Positions 49,587 to 58,074 of a stretch of 64,000 nucleotides of DNA are shown one piece after another. The notes beneath the pieces are model-generated. The model saw only the letters and a list, made by a program, of their open reading frames with translations, did not search any database and had not been told where the DNA came from. Made by a program: the position numbers and the translations under genes. Source of the DNA: an uncultured Clostridia bacterium (GTDB taxonomy: Bacteria; Bacillota; Clostridia; Christensenellales; UBA1242); NCBI GenBank assembly GCA_945919375.1, contig CAMEJD010000008.1, forward strand, positions 1 through 64,000. The letters are read 5' to 3'. The stretch's first letter is position 1; every line of letters begins with the position of its first letter.

Positions 49587-49652
49587 AATTGTCCCCTTTA
49601 TGTTTTGTTACTAAATTTTTTTAATAACACCACTTTGGTGGCTTAATTAAAA

Positions 49653-49904
49653 TTACTTTCTTTCAATAACGCCACATTTAACTAACAATTCTCTGGCTGT
49701 ATCTGTTGGTTGAGCACCATTCTTAAGCCAAGCAGCTGCTTTTTCATTATCAATTTTGATTTCTGCTGGATTTTTGAGTGGGTTATATGTTCCAATAACT
49801 TCAACAAATTTACCATCTCTTGGAGATCTTGAATCAGCTACTACAACTCTGTAGTAAGGTGTTTTTTTATCTCCTAATCTTGTTAATCTAATTTTTAATG
49901 CCAT
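49653..49904 (-). CDS. rpsP: 30S ribosomal protein S16
   Basis: 83-residue ribosomal protein with the family pattern [27 protein letters not shown] and [21 protein letters not shown]. It is followed after 66 bases by khpA. Confidence 0.98.
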   Translation of the reverse strand: MALKIRLTRLGDKKTPYYRVVVADSRSPRDGKFVEVIGTYNPLKNPAEIKIDNEKAAAWLKNGAQPTDTARELLVKCGVIERK

Positions 49905-49968
49905 TTTATCTTTCTCCTTTTTGTGTATTTATATATTTTAATTGCTAGTGCAATTTGATATATCAATT

Positions 49969-51285
49969 TTAAAACATTCTACCGAACAAACCTTTTTTGT
50001 TTTTCATTTGTTTCATCATTTCTTTTGATTGTTCGAATTGCTTTATAAGCATATTTACATCTTGAATAGATGTTCCACTGCCCTTTGCAATTCTTTGTCT
50101 TTGACTTGATTTAATTATTTCTGGGTGTATTCTTTCTTTTTTTGTCATACTTTGAATTATCGCTTTGTTGCGTTTTAATGCATTCTCATCAACTTGAACA
50201 TTACCAACTTTGCTTCTAAGCCCCGGTATCATTGAAATAAGGTCATTTATATTGCCCATTTTGTTAAGTTTTTCAAGTTGAGATAAGTAATCTTCAAAAG
50301 TAAATGAATTTTCTCGGAATGATTTTTCCATCTTTTTCATTTCTTCTTCAGTTACTGCTTCTTGTGCTTTTTCAATTAAAGTTAACACATCGCCCATACC
50401 AAGAATTCTTGATGCAATTCTGTCTGGATAGAATGGTTCAATATCTCCAATCTTTTCGCCAACTCCACAAAACTTTATTGGTTTTTGTGTTATTGCTTTT
50501 ATTGATAGTGCAGCACCACCACGAGTGTCACCATCTAGTTTTGTAAGAATTACACCAGTTATATCAAGGTCGTTATTAAAACTTTCTGCAACTGTTACTG
50601 CATCTTGCCCTGTCATACTATCAACAGTGAGCAAAATTTCTGTTGGATTAACTTCTTTTTTGATGTTTTTTAACTCATTCATCAATTCTTCATTGATGTG
50701 AAGTCTGCCTGCAGTATCAAGGATAACAGTGTCATAACCTTGTTTTAAGGCAAATTCAATCGCCTGCTTTGCTGTTTTTACTGGGTTCTGCGTTCCCTTT
50801 TCAAAAACATCAACCTTTGCTTGCCCTGCAACAACTTTTAACTGATTTATGGCTGCCGGACGATAAATATCGCATGCTACCAAAAGTGGACGTTTGCCCG
50901 ATTTTTTTAGATATGCACCAAGTTTGGCACACATTGTAGTTTTTCCTGCACCTTGAAGTCCACACATCATTATTACTGTTGGTGGGTTTGATGCAACTGC
51001 AAGTTTTTGATTTGGGCTTGACATCAAGTTCGTTAATTCTTCATTAACAATTTTAATTACCTGTTGCCCCGGGGTCAAACTTTTCATAACCTCTGCACCA
51101 CTTGCCTTTTCAGTTACATTTTTAATAAAGTCTTTTACAACAAGATAATTTACATCGGCTTCTAAAAGTGCCAATTTTATTTCTCTCATTGATTCCTTTA
51201 TTTCAAGGTCAGTAAGTTTGCCTTTCTTTGTAAGTTTTGAAAAAATGTGTGACATTTTTTCGCTTAAACTTGTAAAGAGTGCCAT
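49969..51285 (-). CDS. ffh: Signal recognition particle protein Ffh (SRP54)
   Basis: GTPase that targets ribosomes making membrane proteins to FtsY/SecYEG. N-domain helices, then the G-domain with GLQGAGKTT at 109-117, DTAGR, and TKLDGDTRGG, then the Met-rich M-domain binding SRP RNA (MIPGLRSK, RQRIAKGSGTS, MMKQMKNKKG). 438 residues, normal. Its start shares one base with the ylxM stop. No SRP RNA gene was found next to it. Confidence 0.98.
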   Translation of the reverse strand: MALFTSLSEKMSHIFSKLTKKGKLTDLEIKESMREIKLALLEADVNYLVVKDFIKNVTEKASGAEVMKSLTPGQQVIKIVNEELTNLMSSPNQKLAVASNPPTVIMMCGLQGAGKTTMCAKLGAYLKKSGKRPLLVACDIYRPAAINQLKVVAGQAKVDVFEKGTQNPVKTAKQAIEFALKQGYDTVILDTAGRLHINEELMNELKNIKKEVNPTEILLTVDSMTGQDAVTVAESFNNDLDITGVILTKLDGDTRGGAALSIKAITQKPIKFCGVGEKIGDIEPFYPDRIASRILGMGDVLTLIEKAQEAVTEEEMKKMEKSFRENSFTFEDYLSQLEKLNKMGNINDLISMIPGLRSKVGNVQVDENALKRNKAIIQSMTKKERIHPEIIKSSQRQRIAKGSGTSIQDVNMLIKQFEQSKEMMKQMKNKKGLFGRMF

Positions 51286-51590
51286 TAAATCTCCTCCAAA
51301 AGTTGCTTGATTTTTTCTTTTATCGACTTTTCATCACTTTGTAAAATTGCAACCAACTCTTGCTTTATTTCGTAAAGTTTTAGCTTGTCCTCATAAAAAT
51401 ACAGTTTTTGTTTGGCTTTTTGGATTGCATCCAAAACCCCTGCTCTTGTTATATTTTCATCTTGTGCAATTTCCGAAAGTGACATATCTGCATTGACATA
51501 ACGAGTTATAGCAAGTTTTTGTTTTTCACTCAAAAGGTCGCCATAAATATCAATTAAGTTCCCGAGTCTAACATTTTCTTCTACACTCAT
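51285..51590 (-). CDS. ylxM: UPF0122 protein YlxM (SRP-associated helix-turn-helix protein)
   Basis: 101 residues, mostly helical, with the sigma-factor-like helix-turn-helix YVNADMSLSEIAQDENITRAGVLDAIQ. YlxM stimulates SRP GTPase activity in streptococci and is almost always just upstream of ffh. First gene of this operon; GGGTGAG serves as ribosome binding site. Confidence 0.94.
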   Translation of the reverse strand: MSVEENVRLGNLIDIYGDLLSEKQKLAITRYVNADMSLSEIAQDENITRAGVLDAIQKAKQKLYFYEDKLKLYEIKQELVAILQSDEKSIKEKIKQLLEEI

Positions 51591-51601
51591 TTCTCACCCA
51601 A

Positions 51602-51632
51602 AAAGTATTTTACTGTCAAGTAAAATTACTTT
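51602..51632 (-). promoter_or_regulatory. Hairpin at the 5' end of the ylxM-ffh mRNA
   Basis: Interrupted inverted repeat AAAGTATTTTACT / AGTAAAATTACTTT with a GTCA loop. The predicted transcription start lies within one or two bases of the outer edge, so the mRNA would begin with this hairpin, a layout known to protect 5' ends. Regulation by a protein is also possible. Confidence 0.5.
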
Positions 51633-51639
51633 ACACTAA

Positions 51640-51668
51640 AATATAGCACATAAAGTTTTAAATTGCAA
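51640..51668 (-). promoter_or_regulatory. Predicted promoter of the ylxM-ffh-rpsP-trmD-rnhB operon
   Basis: Minus strand TTGCAA, 17-bp spacer, TATATT preceded by TGC (extended -10). Confidence 0.65.
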
Positions 51669-51671
51669 GCG

Positions 51672-51702
51672 AAAAATAAAAAACAGTAAAAATTTTTACT
51701 GT
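51672..51702 (-). terminator. Intrinsic terminator behind the lepA-hemW run
   Basis: Perfect 20-bp palindrome ACAGTAAAAATTTTTACTGT followed on the minus strand by a T-rich tail, 15 bases behind the stop of the small gene at 51717. Confidence 0.75.
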
Positions 51703-51716
51703 CTTTCTTTTTTATT

Positions 51717-52088
51717 TTAATATTCCATATCAACTTCTTTATTATCACACATTGATGCATCTTTTATGATTTTTACTTTTACACTATCTGGCATTTCCTT
51801 TTTAAAGCTAACATAAAACAATGTTTCAAATACTGTTTCGTAGTCATCGTCGTAAAAATATTTTTTGCAAATTACTTTGTATTTATTGAATATTTTTGTA
51901 TATTCCCCACATTTTAAACTATCAACCTTTAATAATTTTTTAAAAGCTTTAATTAATACCTGAGTTTCAAAATCACGTTGATTAAAATTATAAATATTAT
52001 TGAGCACTTTTAAAATTTGTTTTGTTGTTAATTCTTTTGAAGTGTCCAAAAATTCTAATTCTCTATTTCTATAATTATCATATTTCAT
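51717..52088 (-). CDS. Hypothetical protein, 123 residues
   Basis: I do not recognise a family. The product is soluble, probably mainly helical, rich in Lys, Asp, Tyr and Phe (KKYFYDDDYETVFETLFYVS), with an acidic C-terminus and no signal peptide or membrane segment. GTAGGTGATTT precedes the ATG and a terminator follows the stop, so it is a real gene, last in the lepA-hemW run. It could be a lineage-specific protein. Confidence 0.6.
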   Translation of the reverse strand: MKYDNYRNRELEFLDTSKELTTKQILKVLNNIYNFNQRDFETQVLIKAFKKLLKVDSLKCGEYTKIFNKYKVICKKYFYDDDYETVFETLFYVSFKKEMPDSVKVKIIKDASMCDNKEVDMEY

Positions 52089-52135
52089 AAATCACCTACA
52101 ATGTATTATATGAAATCATTGATAAAAGTTTACTG

Positions 52136-53242
52136 TTATGGCAACAAATCCAAAATTATTTGATTACATACTCCAAATTTATTATCTTTTATTGAGATGT
52201 AATTTTGACTTACATTTATAAAATCTTTTAAGGAATTAAGGACATTTCCCTTTTGTTTTAATATGTCATATCCCAAATTTTTTAACTCGTTTATATTAAC
52301 ACCCTTTTGAGTCCTTAACGACAGCATAATAAGTTCTTCAATTTTTTCTTCGTTTGAGATTTCTTCTTTTTGATAATCAAATTTACTTTCAAGATATTCT
52401 TGCATATCTGTTGTATTATTATACCTAAAACCATCGATATAACTATGCGCCGAAAGACCAAATCCGTAGTAATCTGTCAAGTTCCAATAACCCAAATTAT
52501 GCTTACATTCATATCCCAAAAGAGCAAAATTTGATATTTCATACCTATAATATTTTTTACCTTTTAAATACTTTACAATTTTATTATAATAATCAACACA
52601 TTTATCTTCACTTGCAACTTTTACTTGTTTTTGTTCTATTTGTTTTGTTAATTTTGTACCATTCTCGCAAATAAGCATATATGCACTGATATGATTTATT
52701 TTTTGTTTTAATAAACATTTTACACTATGTTTTAAAGATAAATAATTTTGATTTGGAATTCCAATCAGTAAATCGCAATTTACATTATTAAAATATTTTT
52801 TTGCTATTTTAATTGCATTTATTGCTTGTTTTTTTGTGTGTCTTCTGCCAATTATTTTCAGTTGTTTATTATTCAAACTTTGCACTCCGATACTTATTCT
52901 ATTTATCCCAATTTGTTTGTAGGTTTTAAGTTTGCTTTCCGTTATACTGCAAGGGTTTGCTTCTATTGATATTTCGGCGTTTTTATCAATATTAAAATTA
53001 TTTTTTAATTCATTAATTATTAATTTTATATATTTTTCATTTACACTACTTGGAGTTCCACCACCAATATAAATTGATGTAATATTTTTGTATTTATTTG
53101 AATTAAATTTTATTTCTTCAACAAGTTTTTTAAAGTATTTTTCTTTTATTTTTTCATCATATTTTGCCGAACAAAAATTACAGTAAAAACATTTACTGTC
53201 ACAAAAAGGAATATGGACATAAATCATACAATTAGTTTTCAT
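52136..53242 (-). CDS. hemW: HemW-like radical SAM protein
   Basis: About 368 residues. Radical-SAM cysteines in [14 protein letters not shown] near the N-terminus, [24 protein letters not shown] and [10 protein letters not shown]: the HemN/HemW pattern. HemW is a haem chaperone and member of the coproporphyrinogen oxidase superfamily without proven oxidase activity. Start choice is open: ATG 53242 ([13 protein letters not shown], overlapping lepA by 11 bases) or ATG 53227; neither has a clear SD, so coupling to lepA is likely. A much longer open frame to 53386 lies inside lepA and is rejected. lepA-hemW order is conserved. Confidence 0.9.
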   Translation of the reverse strand: MKTNCMIYVHIPFCDSKCFYCNFCSAKYDEKIKEKYFKKLVEEIKFNSNKYKNITSIYIGGGTPSSVNEKYIKLIINELKNNFNIDKNAEISIEANPCSITESKLKTYKQIGINRISIGVQSLNNKQLKIIGRRHTKKQAINAIKIAKKYFNNVNCDLLIGIPNQNYLSLKHSVKCLLKQKINHISAYMLICENGTKLTKQIEQKQVKVASEDKCVDYYNKIVKYLKGKKYYRYEISNFALLGYECKHNLGYWNLTDYYGFGLSAHSYIDGFRYNNTTDMQEYLESKFDYQKEEISNEEKIEELIMLSLRTQKGVNINELKNLGYDILKQKGNVLNSLKDFINVSQNYISIKDNKFGVCNQIILDLLP

Positions 53243-55040
53243 CATCTGTTTTAAGAATACTAATAAATGCTTCACTTGGAAGTTCAACACTACCAAATTG
53301 ACGCATACGTTTTTTACCTGCTTTTTGTTTTTCAAGAAGTTTTCTCTTTCTTGAAATATCGCCACCATAACATTTTGCAAGGACATCTTTACGCATTGCG
53401 CTTACTGTTTCTCTTGCAATAATTTTTCCACCAATACATGCTTGAATTGGGACTTCAAAAAGTTGCCTTGGAATAACTTTTTTCAACTTTTCTGCAATTT
53501 GTCTGCCCCTTTGATATGCTTTATCTCTGTGAGTAATCAAACTTAAAGCATCACAAGTTTCCCCATTTAGCATTATATCAAGTTTAACAAGATCGCTTGG
53601 CATAAAACCATAAACTTCATAATCAAGACTTGCATACCCACGAGTGCGAGATTTTAGGGCATCAAAAAAGTCATATATCATTTCGCCTAGTGGCATATGA
53701 TATTTCATAACAACTCTTGTTTTTTCCAAGTATTGCATATCCAAAAATTCTCCACGCTTTTCTTGGCATAAATCCATTATTGGTCCAACATATTCAGGTG
53801 GCGTATAAACACTTAATGCAATCATCGGTTCTTCAATTCGTTCAATTTCTGCAACTGGTGGAAGCATTGATGGATTGCTTACTTCAAGCATTTCCCCGTT
53901 TGTTTTGAAAACATGATAACTAACACTTGGTGCTGTTGTAATAATATCTAAATCAAATTCTCTCTCTAATCTTTCTGTTATAATCTCCATATGGAGAAGT
54001 CCCAAAAATCCAACACGAAAGCCAAAACCTAATGCTATTGAAGTTTCTGGAGAAAAATGCAATGAAGCATCGTTGAGTTTTAATTTTTCCAAAGCATCTT
54101 TAAGGTCGCCATATTTTGAACCATCAAGTGGGAATATACCACTAAATACAACTGGTTTTACATCTTTATAACCTGGTAATGCTTCACTGCAAGGATTTTC
54201 GGCATCAGTTATGGTATCTCCAACCTTTGTGTCAGAAAGATTTTTTATGCTTGCACAGATATAGCCGACATCACCAACACATAATTCATTTACAGGTTTC
54301 ATAGAAGGAGTGAATACTCCAACTTCAGTGACTTCATATGCTTTGTCAGTTTTCATCATTTGAATTTTATCGCCAATTTTAACTTTTCCATCAAATACCC
54401 TAACAAAACAAATTGCACCTTTAAAATTATCGTACATACTATCAAAAATAAGTGCTTTTAATGGTTTTTGTGTGTCGCCTTTTGGACTTGGTATTTTTTC
54501 TACAATTTGCTTTAAAACATCATCAATGTTTATTCCTTCTTTTGCAGAAATGCAAGGAACATCATCTGCAGGAATTCCCAAAACATCTTCAATTTCTTTT
54601 CTTGATTTTTCTATATCTGCACTTGGCAAATCTATTTTGTTAAGCACTGGCAAAATTTCCAAGTTGTTATCTAATGCAAGATAAGTGTTTGCAATGGTTT
54701 GTGCTTCAACCCCTTGAGAAGCATCAACAATCAAAATTGCCCCTTCGCAAGCAGCAAGCGAACGAGATACTTCATAAGTAAAGTCAACATGCCCCGGTGT
54801 GTCTATCAAATTTAAAATATATTCTTCGCCATTATAGTCGTAAAACATTCGGGTTGGAGTTAGTTTTATTGTGATTCCCCTTTCCCTTTCAATGTCCATA
54901 CTATCCAATATTTGGTCACTCATATCACGACTGGATACGGTTCCAGTTTTTTCAATTAGTCTATCCGCAAGTGTGCTTTTGCCATGGTCAATGTGCGCAA
55001 TAATGCAAAAGTTTCTTATTCTGTCTTGTCTTTTTTCCAT
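53232..55040 (-). CDS. lepA: Elongation factor 4 (LepA)
   Basis: Ribosome-associated GTPase, a paralogue of EF-G. 602 residues: G1 AHIDHGKST near 15, [25 protein letters not shown], then EF-G-like domains and the LepA C-terminal domain ([20 protein letters not shown]). Complete. SD ACGGAGAAT. Confidence 0.98.
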   Translation of the reverse strand: MEKRQDRIRNFCIIAHIDHGKSTLADRLIEKTGTVSSRDMSDQILDSMDIERERGITIKLTPTRMFYDYNGEEYILNLIDTPGHVDFTYEVSRSLAACEGAILIVDASQGVEAQTIANTYLALDNNLEILPVLNKIDLPSADIEKSRKEIEDVLGIPADDVPCISAKEGINIDDVLKQIVEKIPSPKGDTQKPLKALIFDSMYDNFKGAICFVRVFDGKVKIGDKIQMMKTDKAYEVTEVGVFTPSMKPVNELCVGDVGYICASIKNLSDTKVGDTITDAENPCSEALPGYKDVKPVVFSGIFPLDGSKYGDLKDALEKLKLNDASLHFSPETSIALGFGFRVGFLGLLHMEIITERLEREFDLDIITTAPSVSYHVFKTNGEMLEVSNPSMLPPVAEIERIEEPMIALSVYTPPEYVGPIMDLCQEKRGEFLDMQYLEKTRVVMKYHMPLGEMIYDFFDALKSRTRGYASLDYEVYGFMPSDLVKLDIMLNGETCDALSLITHRDKAYQRGRQIAEKLKKVIPRQLFEVPIQACIGGKIIARETVSAMRKDVLAKCYGGDISRKRKLLEKQKAGKKRMRQFGSVELPSEAFISILKTDDEN

Positions 55041-55062
55041 TTATTCTCCGTAACTAATTAGT

Positions 55063-55091
55063 ATTATATAAAAATTTGGTATATTTTGCAA
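55063..55091 (-). promoter_or_regulatory. Predicted lepA promoter
   Basis: Minus strand TTGCAA, 17-bp spacer, perfect TATAAT. Confidence 0.7.
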
Positions 55092-55100
55092 ATTATTATT

Positions 55101-55128
55101 TTGAAATTTTACTTTGTTATGCTAATAT
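55101..55128 (+). promoter_or_regulatory. Predicted promoter of the GDPD gene
   Basis: TTGAAA, 16-bp spacer, TAATAT preceded by TGC (extended -10); divergent from the lepA promoter. Confidence 0.65.
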
Positions 55129-55149
55129 TTTAATAAAAGGAAATATATT

Positions 55150-55878
55150 ATGGATTTATTTAAGACTTGGCTTGTTGAATACCCAATTGCTCATCGTGGG
55201 CTTCATACCGATGAAATGCCGGAAAACTCTCTTGGAGCTTTTCAAAATGCAATAGACAATGGCTACCCTATTGAACTTGATGTTCATCTCACTTGTGATG
55301 GAACAGTTGTTGTTTTTCACGATGATAGTTTGGCAAGAGTAACAAACAAAGATGGATATGTTAAAAATTTAACAAAAGACACATTAAAAGACTATTCACT
55401 TTTTGGAACAAAATACACTATTCCAACATTTAAAGAAGTATTAGATTTGGTTGCCGGACAAGTTCCAATTTTAATTGAAGTGAAAAATACAGGCAAAGTT
55501 GGCGAACTTGAAAGTGCCTTACTTAAAATACTAAAAGATTACACTGGCGAATATGCTATTCAAAGTTTTAACCCTTATGTTCTTGAATGGTTTAAGAAAA
55601 ATGCCCCACAAATTGCAAGAGGTCAACTTGCTGGATATTTTAAGGGTGAAAAATTATCTTTTATTAAAAAGTTTGCATTAAAGCGTATGCTTCTTAACAA
55701 AAAAATATCTTGCCCTGACTTTATATCCTATGATGCAAGAAATGTGCCAAATAGATTTGTTAATAAATATAAAAATTTACCACTTCTTGTTTGGTGTGTT
55801 CGCAGTCAAGACGAATATCTTAAAAAAGTTAAATATTGCGATAATATTATTTTTGAAAACTTTGAACCAAAAATATAA
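55150..55878 (+). CDS. Glycerophosphodiester phosphodiesterase family protein
   Basis: 242 residues of the GDPD TIM-barrel family, which splits glycerophosphodiesters into glycerol 3-phosphate and an alcohol. Catalytic pieces: IAHRGLH, PENSLGAF, ELDVHLTCDG and VVFHDDSLARVT, later ILIEVKN. No signal peptide, so probably cytosolic. SD AAAGGAAATATATT. It is a single-gene plus-strand unit closed by a terminator. Confidence 0.92.
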   Translation: MDLFKTWLVEYPIAHRGLHTDEMPENSLGAFQNAIDNGYPIELDVHLTCDGTVVVFHDDSLARVTNKDGYVKNLTKDTLKDYSLFGTKYTIPTFKEVLDLVAGQVPILIEVKNTGKVGELESALLKILKDYTGEYAIQSFNPYVLEWFKKNAPQIARGQLAGYFKGEKLSFIKKFALKRMLLNKKISCPDFISYDARNVPNRFVNKYKNLPLLVWCVRSQDEYLKKVKYCDNIIFENFEPKI

Positions 55879-55897
55879 AATTAAATATTTTAATAAT

Positions 55898-55926
55898 AAA
55901 AAATGTAGTCATTTGACTACATTTTT
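55898..55926. terminator. Bidirectional terminator between the GDPD gene and the 88-codon ORF
   Basis: AAATGTAGTCA / TGACTACATTT hairpin with A run before and T run after, usable from both sides. Its stem is nearly identical to that at 58032-58062. Confidence 0.85.
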
Positions 55927-55934
55927 TGTGTATT

Positions 55935-56201
55935 CTAAACTTCAGGTAAAACAGCTAATACTTTTATTTTTGATTTTATTGATTCTTTGAATGAATCAAT
56001 TACATTGAAATATCTTGAATCAAACATAATATCAACATTATCATCTTCATTAAAATCAGTGAATAGTACATTCAAAAATAGTTTTTCTCTTTCCTTATCT
56101 ATAATAATATCATAAATAATATCATTTACATATTTTTGATAATATTCTTTGTTTTTTTCATAACCTTTTGCTATATAACCACATATTCTGTTATTATACA
56201 T
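55935..56201 (-). CDS. Hypothetical protein, start uncertain (possibly 5' truncated)
   Basis: 88 residues from ATG 56201, charged and helical, no membrane segment, no family recognised. The frame stays open 37 more codons upstream to a stop at 56313-56315 and reads like real protein there (LVIIKSAGELTAIEIEKFF), but holds no ATG, GTG or TTG at a sensible place; no good SD precedes ATG 56201 either. It may use a rare start, be translated only from the internal ATG, or be the remains of a gene that lost its 5' end. It lies downstream of the BspA gene and before a bidirectional terminator. Confidence 0.45.
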   Translation of the reverse strand: MYNNRICGYIAKGYEKNKEYYQKYVNDIIYDIIIDKEREKLFLNVLFTDFNEDDNVDIMFDSRYFNVIDSFKESIKSKIKVLAVLPEV

Positions 56202-56334
56202 CTTTATAATATAAACCTTATCGTATTTATTATTAAATCCAATATCAAAAAATTTCTCAATTTCTATCGCTGTTAACTCACCTGCACTTTTTATAATTAC
56301 TAATTTTTTATTTTATTTTCCGCATTAAAATTTC

Positions 56335-57714
56335 TTACCATTCAACAATTTTGCCATTCTCGTAATGCCAAAATTGCCCTTTTTGTGTTGGCTGATTTTT
56401 GCTATACCAATATGTCCTTGAAATAAAAGTCTCATCCCACCCTGATGGTTTACTAGTTGCTTCGCTATAAATTTTTAAACTTTCTGAACAAGCCCGAAAT
56501 GCAAAGTATCCTATATATGTCACACTATTTGGGATGTTAATGCTAACTAGATTTCTACAAGAATCAAAGGCATAACTACCTATACTTGTTACACTACTAG
56601 GTATACTTATACTCGTTAATGAACTGCAACCATTAAAGGCACTAGTACATATAAATTTACATGTTTGACTTATTATACAATCGGTAATTCCCTTTGAATT
56701 TGGTTTAATAAAAACAAGATATTTATTATTACTATCCCCCAAATATAACCCATTATTATATTCATTATATGTTAAAGAACTGCAACCATTAAAGGCATAA
56801 ATCCCTATACTTGTTACACTACTAGGTATATTTATACTTGTTAATGAACTGCAATCACTAAAGGCATAATTGTCTATACTTGTTACACTACTAGGTATAC
56901 TTATACTCGTTAATGAACTACAATAACTAAAGGCATAAGCACCTATACTTGTTACACCACTAGATATACTTATACTCGTTAATGAACTGCAACCAGCAAA
57001 GGTATGACTACCTATACTTGTTACACCACTAGGTATACTTATACTCGTTAATGAACAACCACAAAAGGCATTATCGCCTATACTTGTTACACTACTAGGT
57101 ATACTTATACTCGTTAATGAACTACAATAACGAAAGGCATAATCATCAATTGTTGTAATTGTGTTTGGCAAAGTTATACTTATTAAATTGCAACATCTTA
57201 CATCTGAATAATCCTCATTAGCAAACCCAAATTTAACAATTGTTGTAACAGGTTTGCCGTTGTAACTTGATGGAATGACGATATTTGAAAGACGATTCGC
57301 AAATCCTACCCCAACTCCATATGTTCCATCATCAAGTGGATAAAAAGCAAGACCTTGTGGGTTATTATCTGCAGATGTTGATGTGTCAGTTGATTTTAGT
57401 TCACTAATAGCAATGAGATTTTGCCAATCACTATCTCCAACATAGTGCCATTGGATATAGTCAGCAGTTGTTCTAAATTCAACTTGTTTTCCATTTATGC
57501 CAGCATCACCTTTGTAAGTTTCACCTAATGTTTGTTTAATTTCATCAACAGAAATCGCATTATACCAACTATCTTCTCCTTCATATGACCATTGAACATA
57601 GTTATCAAAAACTCTCACTTTTATTTTCTTATCTTCTCCACAACCAACAAACAAAAATATACATGGTATACAAACCAATACGAGTAAAAATATTAATACT
57701 TTTTTAAATTTCAT
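56335..57714 (-). CDS. BspA-type leucine-rich repeat surface lipoprotein
   Basis: 459 residues. A lipoprotein signal peptide ends at LFVGC (C25), so the protein should be lipid-anchored outside. Next come two copies of a short beta module (VQWSYEGEDSWYNAI and IQWHYVGDSDWQNLI, about 37-107), then LRR_5 repeats of 23 residues (SLTSISIPSSVTSIG type) from about 140 to 420, interrupted by a non-repeat strand near 320. BspA proteins are linked to adhesion and host contact; that is family knowledge. The gene has a consensus promoter with an operator palindrome as spacer and lies divergent from an XRE regulator. SD AAAGGAGAAAAA. Confidence 0.92.
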   Translation of the reverse strand: MKFKKVLIFLLVLVCIPCIFLFVGCGEDKKIKVRVFDNYVQWSYEGEDSWYNAISVDEIKQTLGETYKGDAGINGKQVEFRTTADYIQWHYVGDSDWQNLIAISELKSTDTSTSADNNPQGLAFYPLDDGTYGVGVGFANRLSNIVIPSSYNGKPVTTIVKFGFANEDYSDVRCCNLISITLPNTITTIDDYAFRYCSSLTSISIPSSVTSIGDNAFCGCSLTSISIPSGVTSIGSHTFAGCSSLTSISISSGVTSIGAYAFSYCSSLTSISIPSSVTSIDNYAFSDCSSLTSINIPSSVTSIGIYAFNGCSSLTYNEYNNGLYLGDSNNKYLVFIKPNSKGITDCIISQTCKFICTSAFNGCSSLTSISIPSSVTSIGSYAFDSCRNLVSINIPNSVTYIGYFAFRACSESLKIYSEATSKPSGWDETFISRTYWYSKNQPTQKGQFWHYENGKIVEW

Positions 57715-57764
57715 TTTTTCTCCTTTATATTATACAAAATTATTTATTATATTGTTTCATTTAT

Positions 57765-57793
57765 ATATTACTAGACATTTTGTCTAGTGTCAA
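57765..57793 (-). promoter_or_regulatory. BspA-gene promoter with an operator as spacer
   Basis: Minus strand TTGACA, 17-bp spacer, TAATAT. The 17-bp spacer is exactly the palindrome at 57771-57787, so a protein bound there would block RNA polymerase. Confidence 0.8.
57771..57787. promoter_or_regulatory. Operator O1: perfect 17-bp palindrome
   Basis: CTAGACATTTTGTCTAG, 7-bp arms around TTT. It fills the -35/-10 spacer of the BspA-gene promoter and lies 40 bases upstream of the XRE regulator start, so it is the likely binding site of that regulator. Confidence 0.75.
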
Positions 57794-57807
57794 GATATTT
57801 TATCTAG
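57791..57807. promoter_or_regulatory. Operator O2: imperfect copy of O1
   Basis: CAAGATATTTTATCTAG, same 7-3-7 layout, one mismatch between arms. Its centre is 20 bp from that of O1, about two helical turns, which allows cooperative binding on one face. It overlaps the -35 of the BspA-gene promoter and would lie within the regulator's own promoter. Confidence 0.7.
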
Positions 57808-57826
57808 TTTGTATCATAATAAATAT

Positions 57827-58033
57827 ATGGATAAGAAATTTTGTAATAACCTAAAATATTTTAGAAGAGAAAAAACTTATACACAAAAACAAATAGCAAC
57901 AATACTAAACGTTGTTGAAAGTTGTTATGCCAATTGGGAGCAAGGAAGAACCGAGCCTAACATAGAAATGTTAAGAAAATTGTCAGAAATTTTATCTGTT
58001 ACACTTGATGATTTAATAAATGGTAACTATTAA
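57827..58033 (+). CDS. XRE-family transcriptional regulator
   Basis: 68 residues, a single Cro/CI-type helix-turn-helix: NNLKYFRREKTYTQKQIATIL, then SCYANWEQGRTEPN and a C-terminal helix ending LDDLINGNY. No effector domain, so control may depend on level or a partner. ATG 57827 fits the family start; a TTG 18 bases upstream is possible. No SD is visible. It is divergent from the BspA lipoprotein gene, with two palindromic sites between them, so autoregulation plus control of the BspA gene is the simplest reading. Confidence 0.88.
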   Translation: MDKKFCNNLKYFRREKTYTQKQIATILNVVESCYANWEQGRTEPNIEMLRKLSEILSVTLDDLINGNY

Positions 58034-58062
58034 AAAAATGTAGTCAACGGACTACATTTTTT
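58032..58062. terminator. Bidirectional terminator between the XRE gene and parC
   Basis: AAATGTAGTC-AACG-GACTACATTT hairpin with A and T runs on the two sides; serves the XRE gene (+) and parC (-). Stem shared with 55898-55926. Confidence 0.85.
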
Positions 58063-58074
58063 ATACTATTTACT

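Noticed and set aside
49587..49652. A terminator between rpsP and khpA
   Set aside because: Only a four- to five-base CCAC/GTGG stem without a T run; too weak to report as a site.
51285..51716. An SRP RNA gene near ffh
   Set aside because: The sequence upstream of ylxM holds only a promoter, a hairpin and a terminator; the GGAA/AGCA tetraloop core of SRP RNA is not seen.
52136..53386. A 416-residue start for hemW
   Set aside because: The extra N-terminus lies inside lepA in another frame and has no homology; radical-SAM homology begins just after residue 50.
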